From JAWKXU01 sp964468045 (GTDB taxonomy: Bacteria; Pseudomonadota; Alphaproteobacteria; Sphingomonadales; Sphingomonadaceae), in assembly GCA_964468045.1 (NCBI GenBank), contig CAYXTO010000005.1:62001-126000 (forward strand): 64,000 nt of DNA. Direction: 5' to 3'. Of the stretch, positions 15,299 to 23,638 are shown piece by piece. The translations under genes and the position numbers were made by a program. The first letter of the stretch is position 1, and each line of letters opens with the position of its first letter. The notes under the pieces were generated by a model. That model had not been told where the DNA came from and did no database searches. It worked only from the letters and a program-made list of their open reading frames with translations.

Positions 15299-15487
15299 TC
15301 AGGCCACCCGTGTGAGCAGGTCCTCGCTAAGCGCGGGTGGGCGGGTCACGACGCGAAATGGCTGCAACGGATCGTTCGTCCGCACGATGAACTGGTTTCG
15401 ATCGGTGTGTCGTCGGCATTGGACAGCGACGGCATAGGCGTGCTCGAAAGAGGCAAGTCGAGCGCGCAGCGGTGACAGGAGCGGCAT
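15299..15487 (-). CDS. Small hypothetical protein (62 residues)
   Basis: Starts at the ATG at 15487, which has GGAGG 6 bases upstream; an ATG four codons earlier lacks one. The product is basic, with a Phe/Ala helix (RARLASFEHAYAVAVQCR) and a short strand region ending in LLTRVA. No family is recognised. It is spaced evenly between the 15594-16037 gene and the PP-loop gene in the long minus-strand series. Confidence 0.5.
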   Translation of the reverse strand: MPLLSPLRARLASFEHAYAVAVQCRRHTDRNQFIVRTNDPLQPFRVVTRPPALSEDLLTRVA

Positions 15488-15593
15488 GATGTCCTCCATG
15501 CTGAGGGGAAGAGAAAATGGCGCGCGACGCGGCGCGTAGCGACCGGCGCCGGACGGTGCGCGAATGGGAGTGGCTCGCTCACGCGATGAACGC

Positions 15594-16037
15594 TCACCCC
15601 GAGATGTGATCCGCAACCACCGCTTCGACCGTGATGCGGAACGCCGCGCCATCGTCGAGCACCATGTAAATCTGCGTCGCGCCGTCGACGTCGCAGCTGG
15701 CGATGCTGTCGATATTGGCGCTGGTGTCGTAGACGTCTGACACCAGATGCGCCGGCCGGTCCCCCGGGACCTCAGCGCTTTCGTCGCACTTGGCGGCGTG
15801 CGTTTCGAATAGCTCGCAAATAGCTGCCGCGATCGTGCTCGCGCGTGTCCGATTGCCGTTGTCCGGAGCAACGCTGTCGATGGTCTCGCGCAGGATCGGG
15901 GTCAGCGCGTCGTTGATCGCGATCAGCATGTCACTGCGGGCGGTGTCGCTCAGGCCGTTCAGATATCGGTCTGGAATGAGATTGTTGACGGCATGGGTCG
16001 CGTCATCGACCAGCGCGTCGAATTGGTTCTCGTTCAT
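15594..16037 (-). CDS. Hypothetical protein (147 residues)
   Basis: Begins at the ATG at 16037 with AGGA upstream. The sequence is helical in the first half (ALVDDATHAVNNLIPDRYLN) and forms likely strands at the end (QIYMVLDDGAAFRITVEAVV). No nucleotide-binding or metal motif is seen. A 9-bp hairpin separates it from the GHKL ATPase gene upstream. No family is recognised. Confidence 0.6.
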   Translation of the reverse strand: MNENQFDALVDDATHAVNNLIPDRYLNGLSDTARSDMLIAINDALTPILRETIDSVAPDNGNRTRASTIAAAICELFETHAAKCDESAEVPGDRPAHLVSDVYDTSANIDSIASCDVDGATQIYMVLDDGAAFRITVEAVVADHISG

Positions 16038-16057
16038 GGCGTATATCCTGATGGACA

Positions 16058-16093
16058 TGACCGGGCGCGGCGCCTGCGGCACCGGCCCGGTCA
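16058..16093 (-). repeat. Intercistronic hairpin
   Basis: TGACCGGGC and GCCCGGTCA (9 bp) enclose an 18-base GC-rich loop between the GHKL ATPase stop and the next start. There is no T-run. It is one of several similarly placed hairpins in this minus-strand series (28009-28033, 21532-21555, 20441-20463). Confidence 0.5.
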
Positions 16094-16110
16094 CGATGGT
16101 TGCGGGAAAC

Positions 16111-18216
16111 CTATGCGGCGGCGTCGACCAGCGGCGCGTCGTCATTGTTCGCGAAGGCGGCATCGATCCGGCGGCCGCCGACGCGCAAGGCGATCGGCCG
16201 GTCATCCGGCACGAGCCAGGACACATGCTCGCGCATGGCCTCGCGGACGCGCTCGATGATCGCGGCATCCTCGCCGAGCAGGAGCAGATTGGCGGTGAAG
16301 CGGGCCTGGACCTCGAACGCCGACTGCTGGGTATGATAGCTGTCCGCCTCGCAGTCGTCGCTCGGATAGAAGCAGGCGCGCTCGATGAGCGAGGCAAGAT
16401 CGCGGGGCGCTATCGGGCAATCGGGGCTGAGCAGGATGGCGACTTCTTCGAGGTCCATCCAGCTATCGCCCGGAACGATCACGACATCCGACGGCAGCGC
16501 CACGACGTCGACGGGGTCAGCGGAATCGCGATGCGATGTCACCGCGCATTCGAGCGTGATCGCAGCCACGCGTCCGGACACGAGTCCCGGCGGCACCGCC
16601 GCGCCCGAGGCATAGTCGAACGCCTCGCCATCTGGCCGTTCGATCCGGAACGAACAGCCGAGCACGCGTGGGAGGTCATCATACCAGGGGTAGCCCGCGA
16701 ACTCGTCGAGCGGATGGACCGGGGCCGCACCGAACGGCCGGTCAGCGGCGATGGCGCGCGCGATGCACTGCTCGATATGCGGATGATCGGCCGGCATCAG
16801 GATCATCGGTTCGCCCGCCACGCGCTCGCCGAGCAGAACGCTCTGTTCCTCGGCGCTGCGCGGTCCCCAGGCTGAAAGCCATGGCGCCGCGTCGGGCAGG
16901 CTCACCCCAAGCGCCCTGGCCCGGAGCCACTGGGCGAAGGAGAGCCTGTGATGACCCTCGCGGGCGATGGTCCGGAAGATCGCCGCCTCGCAGGCTTCAT
17001 GCAGCGCATCGAGGGCCGCGTTCTGAACGGCCTCCTTGCGTGCAGGCAGGACCAACTGGATCTGCGGGGCATCGGTGATATCGACCTTCGCATACCAGCC
17101 ACGCCCACCGTCGGCGTCAACGATATGCGGCAACCGGCACGGTATGGCGAGACCGTGAAAGTTGATCCGGACCAGCTCGCGCGAAATATGATATTTATCC
17201 GCGAAGATGCCGATCCGGCAGCCGTTCCAGTCCTCGACCCGGACCGCCTCACGCAGGAAATCCTGCTGGGGCACTCGGGTCCCGGCAGAATAGATCGGCA
17301 CCGGGCAGAAGCGCGCGGTATCCTTCACCGCGGTTTCAAGCGCATTGGCCCAGCTTTCGGGCAGATCGATCTCGAGTTCGGTGCCCTTGGCGAGCGCGCA
17401 TGGCGCGAGATCGAGCGGCACGCCGGTTTCCCAAGCATGTGCTGGAATCGTCACCTGCCAGGCGGTGCCGAGCGCGGCCGCATGGGAGCGCACGGTGACG
17501 TTGCGCCCGGCGAGGCTGAACACGCCCATGCCCGCCGGATCTTCGGAGCGCGCGATCGCATCGTCCCAGCCGGAATCCCCCAGCGTCAGAAATTTGTCCG
17601 GATCGGCGATGCCGCAGCCGTCATCGCAAATACGCAGCACCGGGCCGCCGGGCGTGTCGATGCGATCGATGTCGATGCGCGTCGCGCCGGCCCGGCGTGC
17701 GTTCTGGATCGCTTCGACCAGAATGTCAGCCACCGAACCATTGCTGAAACGTCCGACGCGCTTGAGCAGCGACTGGCTGACCGAGGTGTTGATCTTGGAA
17801 GGAAAAGGCATGGGAAGCTCCGGAATTGCCGCGACATTCGCGTCGCACCCACTTTCCGCTTCCTCCTCTCCTTGCCCGACCGATCCATCGCCGGTCGGGT
17901 CCGGCTCAGGCCTGACGACAGGGCAGCCGGGCGTGGACCAGTCGATATTGCGGACGATCCAGTCGGGCACGAAGTCCCAGTCGAAACTCATGGTGTAGTC
18001 GTCCGCGACCCTGGCCCAAGCCATATCGACGGCGTCGGTCCAGCCGATCACGATCATCCGCATGGTGGCGGTGCCCACGGCCTCGAACGAGGCGCGGATT
18101 TGCATGGCGCGCGCGATGGGATCGGGATCGGTGACGGGATTGTCGCGCAGGCCCAGTACGGCCTCCCAGAGGCAGGCGGCGGTTTCGAGCGCGAAGGCGG
18201 GTTCGGATGTCTCCAT
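16111..18216 (-). CDS. GHKL (Bergerat-fold) ATPase with an N-terminal extension
   Basis: 701 residues. From about residue 136 (MPFPSKINTSVSQSLL) the protein shows the Hsp90/MutL/histidine-kinase ATP site: DILVEAIQNARRAG (N box), RICDDGCGIADPDKF (G1) and DPAGMGVFSLAG (G2). The first 120 residues are a separate acidic segment with no ATPase motif. An internal ATG at 17811 has its own GGAG, and a purine-rich leader (17859-17871) of the kind found before other genes here lies just upstream. The frame may therefore be two fused genes or allow internal initiation. DNA-processing or chaperone roles are possible; function unknown. Confidence 0.75.
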   Translation of the reverse strand: METSEPAFALETAACLWEAVLGLRDNPVTDPDPIARAMQIRASFEAVGTATMRMIVIGWTDAVDMAWARVADDYTMSFDWDFVPDWIVRNIDWSTPGCPVVRPEPDPTGDGSVGQGEEEAESGCDANVAAIPELPMPFPSKINTSVSQSLLKRVGRFSNGSVADILVEAIQNARRAGATRIDIDRIDTPGGPVLRICDDGCGIADPDKFLTLGDSGWDDAIARSEDPAGMGVFSLAGRNVTVRSHAAALGTAWQVTIPAHAWETGVPLDLAPCALAKGTELEIDLPESWANALETAVKDTARFCPVPIYSAGTRVPQQDFLREAVRVEDWNGCRIGIFADKYHISRELVRINFHGLAIPCRLPHIVDADGGRGWYAKVDITDAPQIQLVLPARKEAVQNAALDALHEACEAAIFRTIAREGHHRLSFAQWLRARALGVSLPDAAPWLSAWGPRSAEEQSVLLGERVAGEPMILMPADHPHIEQCIARAIAADRPFGAAPVHPLDEFAGYPWYDDLPRVLGCSFRIERPDGEAFDYASGAAVPPGLVSGRVAAITLECAVTSHRDSADPVDVVALPSDVVIVPGDSWMDLEEVAILLSPDCPIAPRDLASLIERACFYPSDDCEADSYHTQQSAFEVQARFTANLLLLGEDAAIIERVREAMREHVSWLVPDDRPIALRVGGRRIDAAFANNDDAPLVDAAA
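17859..17871 (-). repeat. Purine-rich leader copy inside the GHKL frame
   Basis: GGAGAGGAGGAAG on the minus strand, 48 bases before the internal ATG at 17811. Exact copies lie at 30191-30203 (before the ParB-like gene) and 31802-31814 (before the Toprim gene). Confidence 0.5.
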
Positions 18217-18320
18217 GATGATGTTCCTCGCAAATGTGAATGAAGGTCGGGCGCGAGGTCGGGCGGGATCGCCGGAACCGTCCCCACAACCCGCCTATCT
18301 CGATCCCCCTCCCTCCGGGC

Positions 18321-19457
18321 TCAGTGTTCCCGGCGCGAAGCCCACGCTTCCTTGGCTGCGAGCAGATAGGCAAAGCGCGCACGCACGGACACGGCGTCGG
18401 GAAAGTGGTCGGGCAGTCGATGCCGCGCGAGGATCACAGACCGCGCAGCGGCGATCTGCGAAGCTTCGCGCAGGCTCGGCAGGCGCGGCGGCCAGCCTTT
18501 CACGAAGCGGAGGCTGGCGGGCATCGCGGCCTCGATCCGGCGGCGTTCCCCGGCATCGCGCCTGGCCGCATCGATCTGGGAGCGAAGCGTGGAACCGAGA
18601 AGCCGCGGCGCGACGTCTGCGAGCCAGCGGCCCGGCTGGAATGAGAAGGTTGACTCCAACTCCATGCCGACGAGGTGGCGATAGAGCTCGGCATTGTCCG
18701 GCGCGCGGGCCGCCGCGTCGAGATCCGCTCCCGATGCAAGAACGCAGAAGGCGCAGGATAGACGGCGGGCGCCATAGACACGGTAGCTTTCGTGCAGCGG
18801 GAGGCCGTGGCGATCATGCGCGGCGAAAACATCCCGGGCGGTCCAATCGACCAGCGGATGCCAGCTCATCATGCGCGTGCCCGCCCGATTGCCGGGAGCC
18901 GCGAAGCGATGATCGCAGCGGGAGATCGGCGTGAAACGCCGGGCCGCGCTTTCCTCGCGCCGCAGCCCGATCACCGAGATGATCGTCTCGCCCCGGAAAC
19001 GCCGAGACAGTTCGGGTCCAATCTGCGCGATCTTCAGCTCGGAGGTGCAGAAGCGCAGGCTCGAACTCGACCAGGGTCCGATCAGATTATAGGTTTCGAG
19101 AGCGGCGTAGCGCGCCTTGCCGCTCTCGAACCGCTGTTCCCAGCGCGCCACCATGTCGCCGGCCGAGCGCCGCACGACCAGCAGCGGCACGCCGAGACGG
19201 TCCGCCACGGCTTCGACCATCGCGGGCGTCGAGCGCCATTCCGCACGGCCAAGATCGGCATGGATGGCGATGCGCCGATCGCGTGGATGGCCGAGACGGT
19301 CGAGCAGGTCCGTCGCCGCCCATGCGGCCATCGTGGAGTCTTTCCCGCCCGACAGGCTGAAGGCGACCCAGGCGCCTTGCATGATCGCGGCGCGGACCGC
19401 TGGGTCTATGGCGACCGGGATGGCTGCATGCGTGATCGCCGACAACCGCCCGGTCAT
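18321..19457 (-). CDS. PP-loop ATPase, PAPS-reductase-like (second copy)
   Basis: 378 residues; the ATG at 19457 overlaps the stop of the preceding small gene (ATGA). The PP-loop is SLSGGKDSTMAAW (about 34-46). Further blocks SSLRFCTSELKIAQI, VIGLRREESAAR and LSCAFCVLASG carry Cys residues at the positions seen in PAPS reductase-like proteins of phages and plasmids. The C-terminal 100 residues are Arg/Ala-rich helices. It differs strongly from the 14179-15207 copy, so the element carries two distinct members. A nucleotide or nucleic-acid thiolation role is conceivable; nothing here proves it. Confidence 0.78.
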   Translation of the reverse strand: MTGRLSAITHAAIPVAIDPAVRAAIMQGAWVAFSLSGGKDSTMAAWAATDLLDRLGHPRDRRIAIHADLGRAEWRSTPAMVEAVADRLGVPLLVVRRSAGDMVARWEQRFESGKARYAALETYNLIGPWSSSSLRFCTSELKIAQIGPELSRRFRGETIISVIGLRREESAARRFTPISRCDHRFAAPGNRAGTRMMSWHPLVDWTARDVFAAHDRHGLPLHESYRVYGARRLSCAFCVLASGADLDAAARAPDNAELYRHLVGMELESTFSFQPGRWLADVAPRLLGSTLRSQIDAARRDAGERRRIEAAMPASLRFVKGWPPRLPSLREASQIAAARSVILARHRLPDHFPDAVSVRARFAYLLAAKEAWASRREH

Positions 19458-19639
19458 TTCGCGGTCACCGCTTCGTTCTCGAGCGTCCACGATGATTGCC
19501 AGCCGGGATCGTCGAAGCCCGGCGCGTGGCTCTCTTCCTGGACGTCGATCGCTGTCTGCATGTCCGGTGGATCGACGGCGACGATGATCTCCCGCTCGAC
19601 CCGAAAGACTTGAACGATCAAAACCTTGTGAGAGGTCAT
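19454..19639 (-). CDS. Small hypothetical protein in an ATGA-coupled operon
   Basis: 61 residues starting MTSHKVLIVQVFRVEREIIV. Both ends overlap neighbours by the ATGA arrangement: its ATG sits on the stop of the 107-residue gene and its stop on the ATG of the second PP-loop gene. The first part looks like two beta strands, the second is acidic with Trp residues. It shares the VAVDPPD/VAVDAPD motif with the upstream 107-residue protein (KVAVDAPDHTAAMQAADG), so the two may be related. Function unknown. Confidence 0.6.
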   Translation of the reverse strand: MTSHKVLIVQVFRVEREIIVAVDPPDMQTAIDVQEESHAPGFDDPGWQSSWTLENEAVTAK

Positions 19640-19959
19640 GACGATGGCTCCCGCGCTGCGTGGCCCGGTCCGTAGGAACGGGATCGGGCGAACCCGGTAT
19701 CTCCGGCCTCATCGACCAGATATTCCGTCACCTCTTCGGCGGACTCGGCATCGAGGATCGCGCTTGCCGTCGGAGCAAGCCGGACGGCAAAGCCGTCTCC
19801 GAAAAGGATGCCATCTGCCGCCTGCATCGCGGCGGTGTGATCCGGCGCATCAACCGCGACCTTCACACGGATGACGGCGTAGACATGGACGAAGTGCCGG
19901 CGGCTCGCGCCGCCGGTCACCTCATCGCAGGCCTGCCGTTCGGTCAGGCCCGCCGTCAT
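19636..19959 (-). CDS. Hypothetical protein in an ATGA-coupled operon
   Basis: 107 residues, overlapped by ATGA junctions on both sides. The core is VYAVIRVKVAVDAPDHTAAMQAADG, a strand-helix unit also found in shorter form in the next small protein. No catalytic motif or membrane segment is visible. Translational coupling with the second PP-loop gene suggests it works with it. No family is recognised. Confidence 0.6.
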   Translation of the reverse strand: MTAGLTERQACDEVTGGASRRHFVHVYAVIRVKVAVDAPDHTAAMQAADGILFGDGFAVRLAPTASAILDAESAEEVTEYLVDEAGDTGFARSRSYGPGHAAREPSS

Positions 19960-20417
19960 GCCGCTCTCGCTTGCGGCAAAGATACCGGATCGGGGTCTCC
20001 GACGATCTCGGTGCGCATGCCGGTATAGCGGTTGTCCGCCATCCAGCGCTCAGCGCTCGCCATGTCGGGCGCCAGGTAGCGCAGTTCCTCGCGATCGCCG
20101 ATGCCGGTCAGGACGCGCACCGAGCCGGGCTTTGGCGTCTCGAGGATCTCGAACGGCTTGCCGCTGTCGGCGCTGAACAGCCGGCGGACCACCATGACGA
20201 TGATGCCTTCGCTTCCGAAATCGCCGAGATGCAGCGTAAAGGTCGGCGGATAGCTGCCCGATCCATTCTGGCGCTCGACGAGACGGCCCGTGCCATTCTC
20301 GCTCTCCCAGGCTCTAACTTTTCTTGTGAAGCGTTCGGGTGGACGGGGCTCCCCGCTGGCGAAACGGATCAACGACCCTAAGGGCGCAATCTCATAAATC
20401 TGACGTGCGGTGTGCAT
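19956..20417 (-). CDS. Hypothetical protein, first gene of the coupled operon
   Basis: 153 residues from MHTARQIYEIAPLGSLIRFA (ATG at 20417 with GAGGA upstream; an earlier in-frame start lacks one). The middle region reads as beta strands (PPTFTLHLGDFGSEGIIVMV). It ends in an ATGA overlap with the 107-residue gene, opening a four-gene coupled unit that ends with the second PP-loop protein. No family is recognised. Confidence 0.6.
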   Translation of the reverse strand: MHTARQIYEIAPLGSLIRFASGEPRPPERFTRKVRAWESENGTGRLVERQNGSGSYPPTFTLHLGDFGSEGIIVMVVRRLFSADSGKPFEILETPKPGSVRVLTGIGDREELRYLAPDMASAERWMADNRYTGMRTEIVGDPDPVSLPQARAA

Positions 20418-20440
20418 GATGAGAGTCCTCAAAAAGCACG

Positions 20441-20463
20441 AAACCCGGCGCGATGGCCGGGCT
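20441..20463 (-). terminator. Hairpin with T-run before the coupled operon
   Basis: On the minus strand the CCCGGC/GCCGGG stem around CATCGC is followed by CGTGCTTTTTG. The hairpin at 21532-21555 has nearly the same sequence, so this looks like a duplicated terminator or attenuator. It lies between the 64-residue gene and the four-gene operon. Confidence 0.6.
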
Positions 20464-20494
20464 CCGTGAGGTTGGAAAAGGGTGTGACGAGTGC

Positions 20495-20689
20495 TCAGTC
20501 GCGAACTCCGCCCGCGGCTACGTCGCTGACCCAGGACGCGCCCTCGTCGAAATCACCATCGTCATCCTCGACGACGGCGGCGAGTGCGACAGCGCCGGTG
20601 CGCCCGAGCTGCCCCAGACGCTGGATGGTGGCGCGCAGGACCGGCGCAAGCTGCTCCGGCGTCAGCGTATCGATATCGTCAATTTTCAT
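20495..20689 (-). CDS. Small acidic hypothetical protein (64 residues)
   Basis: Starts MKIDDIDTLTPEQLAPVLRA at the ATG at 20689, with GAGGAG close upstream. The first half is a helical pair, the second a strongly acidic stretch (VVEDDDGDFDEGASW). Acidic mini-proteins on mobile elements sometimes mimic DNA, but nothing beyond composition supports that here. It is followed by a terminator-like hairpin. Confidence 0.5.
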   Translation of the reverse strand: MKIDDIDTLTPEQLAPVLRATIQRLGQLGRTGAVALAAVVEDDDGDFDEGASWVSDVAAGGVRD

Positions 20690-20802
20690 GGTCACTCCTC
20701 CAATGTGTTAGGAAATTGGCCCGGAAATGGTCGGCGCACGAACGGCGCCATCCAGCGCGACCAGGCCATGCGCGCCGGAATTCGCAGAAGAACTGCCGGG
20801 CT

Positions 20803-21510
20803 TCAGGCGGCGCGGGCGGGAATCCACTCGTAGAGAAGATGGGCATCGGGTTCGTGTTCGTTGCCGATCGCGATGCGGATGTGCTTGCCGTCGCAGGCGA
20901 ACTGCGCGGCGCGCGGGAGCGTGAGGAAGCTCGGACCCTCGATGACGATGTCCTTGGAGCGGATCGCGGTGATGGTGCGGGTCGTGCCGAGCGAGCGATG
21001 CCCGTCCGGCGCGCTGATCAGCTTCAACTGGTCACCCGGCTTGACCCGCTTCTTGAAGGCCGCGAGCGACACCAGATTGTCGATACTGCCCTGCGATCCG
21101 CGCCGCGCCGCAAGGGCAGTCCAATAGCTTTGCCCGATGCGGACTTCGCAGAAGAAGGCGCAGTGGTGCGAGTCCTGATAGATGTTCGAGCGGGTGAACC
21201 CGAACCGCTCGATCTGATCCTTGACCTTTACGGTGAACGACTGCTGCGCGTCGCGACCGCTGAGGTCTTCCGGGGTGTCGAGCACATCGGCGATGATCTT
21301 TCGGCCGCCGGCGAACTTCTGGGTGAGGATTGCGAAGCGAGAGTCCGGGAACTGCTCGCGCAGATGCCGCTCGACGCGGCTAGCCGTCGCAGGGAGAACT
21401 TCACCGGCCTTCTGGAGATCGCCTTGATAGTGGAAATTGCCGCGCTCATCGAACGCGATCTGGCTGTAGAGGAGTGCCGGTGTCACCGGCGCGGCATTCT
21501 GGATTGTCAT
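20803..21510 (-). CDS. Hypothetical protein (235 residues)
   Basis: GGAGAC precedes the ATG. The protein is soluble, with a central block FGFTRSNIYQDSHHCAFFCE and a run of strand-like segments towards the end (TITAIRSKDIVIEGPSFLTL). The His-His-Cys...Cys cluster might bind a metal; that is only a suggestion. It lies between two near-identical hairpins in the minus-strand series. No family is recognised. Confidence 0.6.
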   Translation of the reverse strand: MTIQNAAPVTPALLYSQIAFDERGNFHYQGDLQKAGEVLPATASRVERHLREQFPDSRFAILTQKFAGGRKIIADVLDTPEDLSGRDAQQSFTVKVKDQIERFGFTRSNIYQDSHHCAFFCEVRIGQSYWTALAARRGSQGSIDNLVSLAAFKKRVKPGDQLKLISAPDGHRSLGTTRTITAIRSKDIVIEGPSFLTLPRAAQFACDGKHIRIAIGNEHEPDAHLLYEWIPARAA

Positions 21511-21531
21511 GACAAGTCTCCAAAAACGACG

Positions 21532-21555
21532 AAACCCGGCGCGATGGCCGGGTTT
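21532..21555 (-). terminator. Terminator after the DUF932 gene
   Basis: AAACCCGGC and GCCGGGTTT (9-bp perfect stem, 6-base loop) are followed on the minus strand by CGTCGTTTTTGG. It is nearly identical to the hairpin at 20441-20463. Confidence 0.7.
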
Positions 21556-21598
21556 GGGGTCAGGAATGAAAGGATGTTGGGCGGTGCGTTGCCCGTGA

Positions 21599-22792
21599 TC
21601 AGCGCACCTGTTCGAGCATCGTGCGGGCCTTGCCTTCGAGTTCGAGCCGACCGTCCTGATGCGATTTCGTGCGCGCCAGCGCGGTGATGCCGCTGACGAA
21701 GTCGAACACGCTTTCCGGGGGCCGGCCTTCCTCTTTCAGCACCGTCTCGATGATCCTGGTGGTTTCCGGCTTCGAGAAGCCGCGCTTGCGCAGGAACCCG
21801 GCGCGGTCCTCATCGTCCCTGGCGACGATGCGCTCGCGCGCCGACCGGATCCCGTCGATGAAGTTGCGCGGCGAGGCATCGGCATAGTGGGCGAGCGCGG
21901 GTTCGGCCTGCTGCGCGAACCTGCCTGCGGCGAATTTCGAGTGCCGGATCTTGATTTCCTCGAAATGCTCGACGCCCCAGAGGATCCTGTTCGCACACAC
22001 GGCGCGCAGATAAAATGTGGCGATGCCGAGCGTCTTGGCGCCGACCTCGCTGTTCCAGCAATAGAATCCCCTGAAAAAGAGATCGGGATCGCCATTGGGC
22101 AGCTTGCCGGCCTCGATCGGATGGGTGTCGTCGACGAGGAAGAGGAAGACATCCCTGTCGCTTGCGAAGAGCGTGGTCGTCTCGCGGGTGACGTCGACAT
22201 AGGGATTATACTGGTGCGAGCACCAGTCGAGCACGCCGGGTATCTTCCAGCGCGTGTCGCCTGTGCCGTTGCCGGCGAAGCGCATGACGGCGGACACCAG
22301 CTCATGATCCCAGATGCGGCCATAGTCCGGCCCCGTCACCGCGCGCAGCTCGGTGCGCCCGTCGTCGGTCTGGAGGAGTTTCACCTGCTCGCCGCGGTGA
22401 TTGAGGAGGCCGTGCTGGAGGTTGATGCCGGCAAGGGCCGCCGGCAGGTCACGCAGATAGGAGGCTGGCGCCCCGACCAGGCTGCACATCTGGCCGAACG
22501 ACCAGTTCGTCGGTGCGATCGGACGATCGTTCCCCGGCAGCATCAGCGACAGCCGTTCGGGCTGGTCGCGGTTCGCCTCGACCCGGATCGCCCGGCTCTC
22601 GACGATCTGGCTGTGCGCCCGCTCGGCACGCGCGTGGACGCTGTCATAGAGATCGCCCAGCGAAAGGAAGCGTTCGTCGTCGGGGCGATTGAACCATTCG
22701 GACGACACGCGGCTGTTGGAGGAGCCGCGGGTCACATCGACGCGATAGGCGCCCGAGGGCGCACCCGCCGGCTGGGTAGCGAGCATGGTCAT
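21599..22792 (-). CDS. DUF932 plasmid/phage-type protein
   Basis: 397 residues from the ATG at 22792 (GGAGAC upstream; an extension to 22864 is not coding in character). The body matches DUF932 proteins (TIGR03299-like): RAVTGPDYGRIWDHELV, then NPYVDVTRETTTLFASDRDV, FYCWNSEVGAKTLGIATF and VCANRILWGVEHF. DUF932 proteins are common on plasmids and phages, with no settled function; DNA repair or replication support has been suggested by context only. It is divergent from the MucR-type regulator. Confidence 0.82.
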   Translation of the reverse strand: MTMLATQPAGAPSGAYRVDVTRGSSNSRVSSEWFNRPDDERFLSLGDLYDSVHARAERAHSQIVESRAIRVEANRDQPERLSLMLPGNDRPIAPTNWSFGQMCSLVGAPASYLRDLPAALAGINLQHGLLNHRGEQVKLLQTDDGRTELRAVTGPDYGRIWDHELVSAVMRFAGNGTGDTRWKIPGVLDWCSHQYNPYVDVTRETTTLFASDRDVFLFLVDDTHPIEAGKLPNGDPDLFFRGFYCWNSEVGAKTLGIATFYLRAVCANRILWGVEHFEEIKIRHSKFAAGRFAQQAEPALAHYADASPRNFIDGIRSARERIVARDDEDRAGFLRKRGFSKPETTRIIETVLKEEGRPPESVFDFVSGITALARTKSHQDGRLELEGKARTMLEQVR

Positions 22793-23015
22793 ATATAGTC
22801 TCCGAAATCGGGTGGAGCGGAGAAACGCGGCGCACCCGCATCCCATTTCCGCACCCAATTCCATCCCCCTCCCTCCGGGGAGCGGGAAACTGTTGCTGGA
22901 ATCGCAGCAAAAACCCTCGGGTTGCTTGAAAGAACGGGTTCACAAAAGAGGAGTGGCCGGATAGCCAGACTATCCAGCCCGCCCAGTGCCGAGCAGATCG
23001 GCAACGAAGGACAAG
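22793..23015. promoter_or_regulatory. Divergent intergenic region between DUF932 and MucR genes
   Basis: This 223-base gap must hold both promoters. It contains a GGATAG-CCAGA-CTATCC hairpin at 22959-22975 and a G/A-rich tract (GGAGGGAGGGGG on minus, about 22864-22875) resembling one at 18304-18315 before the GHKL frame. No clear -35/-10 pair was identified. Confidence 0.45.
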
Positions 23016-23513
23016 ATGACCGACACCACGGAACAGAACAGCACGCTTGTGACTTTGACGGCGGATATCGTCTCTGCCCATGTTGCGAACAACAGTGTCG
23101 CGGTCGCTGACCTGCCGCTCCTGATCGGCAATGTCTTTACCGCGCTCAGCGGGCTTGGCGCTCAGGAAGCGGCCGCAGAGGTCAAGCAGGAACCGGCGGT
23201 TTCGATCCGCGCCTCGGTGAAACCCGACCATATCGTTTGTCTTGAGGACGGGAAGAAGCTCAAGATGCTCAAGCGGCATCTGATGACGAGCTATCAGATG
23301 ACCCCGGACGATTATCGCGCGAAGTGGAACCTGCCCGCCGATTATCCAATGGTTGCGCCCAGCTATGCGGAGCAGCGCCGGAACCTCGCGCACAAGATCG
23401 GCCTTGGCCGCAAACCCGCTGCGGCAACGACAGTTCCGGCGCCCAAAGCGGCGAAGGCCGCCGCACCTCGCCGCACCCGTAAAAAAGCCGAACCAGCGCC
23501 GACGAACGAATAG
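23016..23513 (+). CDS. MucR/Ros-family transcriptional regulator
   Basis: 165 residues from the ATG at 23016 (AAGGA just upstream; a start at 22986 is possible). The core VKPDHIVCLEDGKKLKMLKRH followed by MTPDDYRAKWNLPADYPMVA is diagnostic of MucR/Ros, prokaryotic zinc-finger-like repressors of alphaproteobacteria. The N-terminus matches their oligomerisation region and the C-terminal Ala/Lys/Pro-rich tail is typical. The usual second zinc-finger His is replaced by Ser/Tyr (LMTSYQM). MucR proteins bind AT-rich DNA and silence acquired genes. It is the only plus-strand gene between 14000 and 31800. Confidence 0.92.
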   Translation: MTDTTEQNSTLVTLTADIVSAHVANNSVAVADLPLLIGNVFTALSGLGAQEAAAEVKQEPAVSIRASVKPDHIVCLEDGKKLKMLKRHLMTSYQMTPDDYRAKWNLPADYPMVAPSYAEQRRNLAHKIGLGRKPAAATTVPAPKAAKAAAPRRTRKKAEPAPTNE

Positions 23514-23638
23514 CTGCCAGAAGCCGGTCTATGATCAAGTTCATTTCGGTTCAACGGCAGGTATCGCTCGCCAGGCTTGCCTGAGATACAGGATGACAAG
23601 GTGACCTGCCGATAGCAGGTCAACCGCGGAGACCATTG

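Noticed and set aside
14179..19457. PP-loop genes as sulfate assimilation genes (cysH)
   Set aside because: No cysD/N/I/J-type neighbours, unusual lengths and C-termini, and a mobile-element setting.
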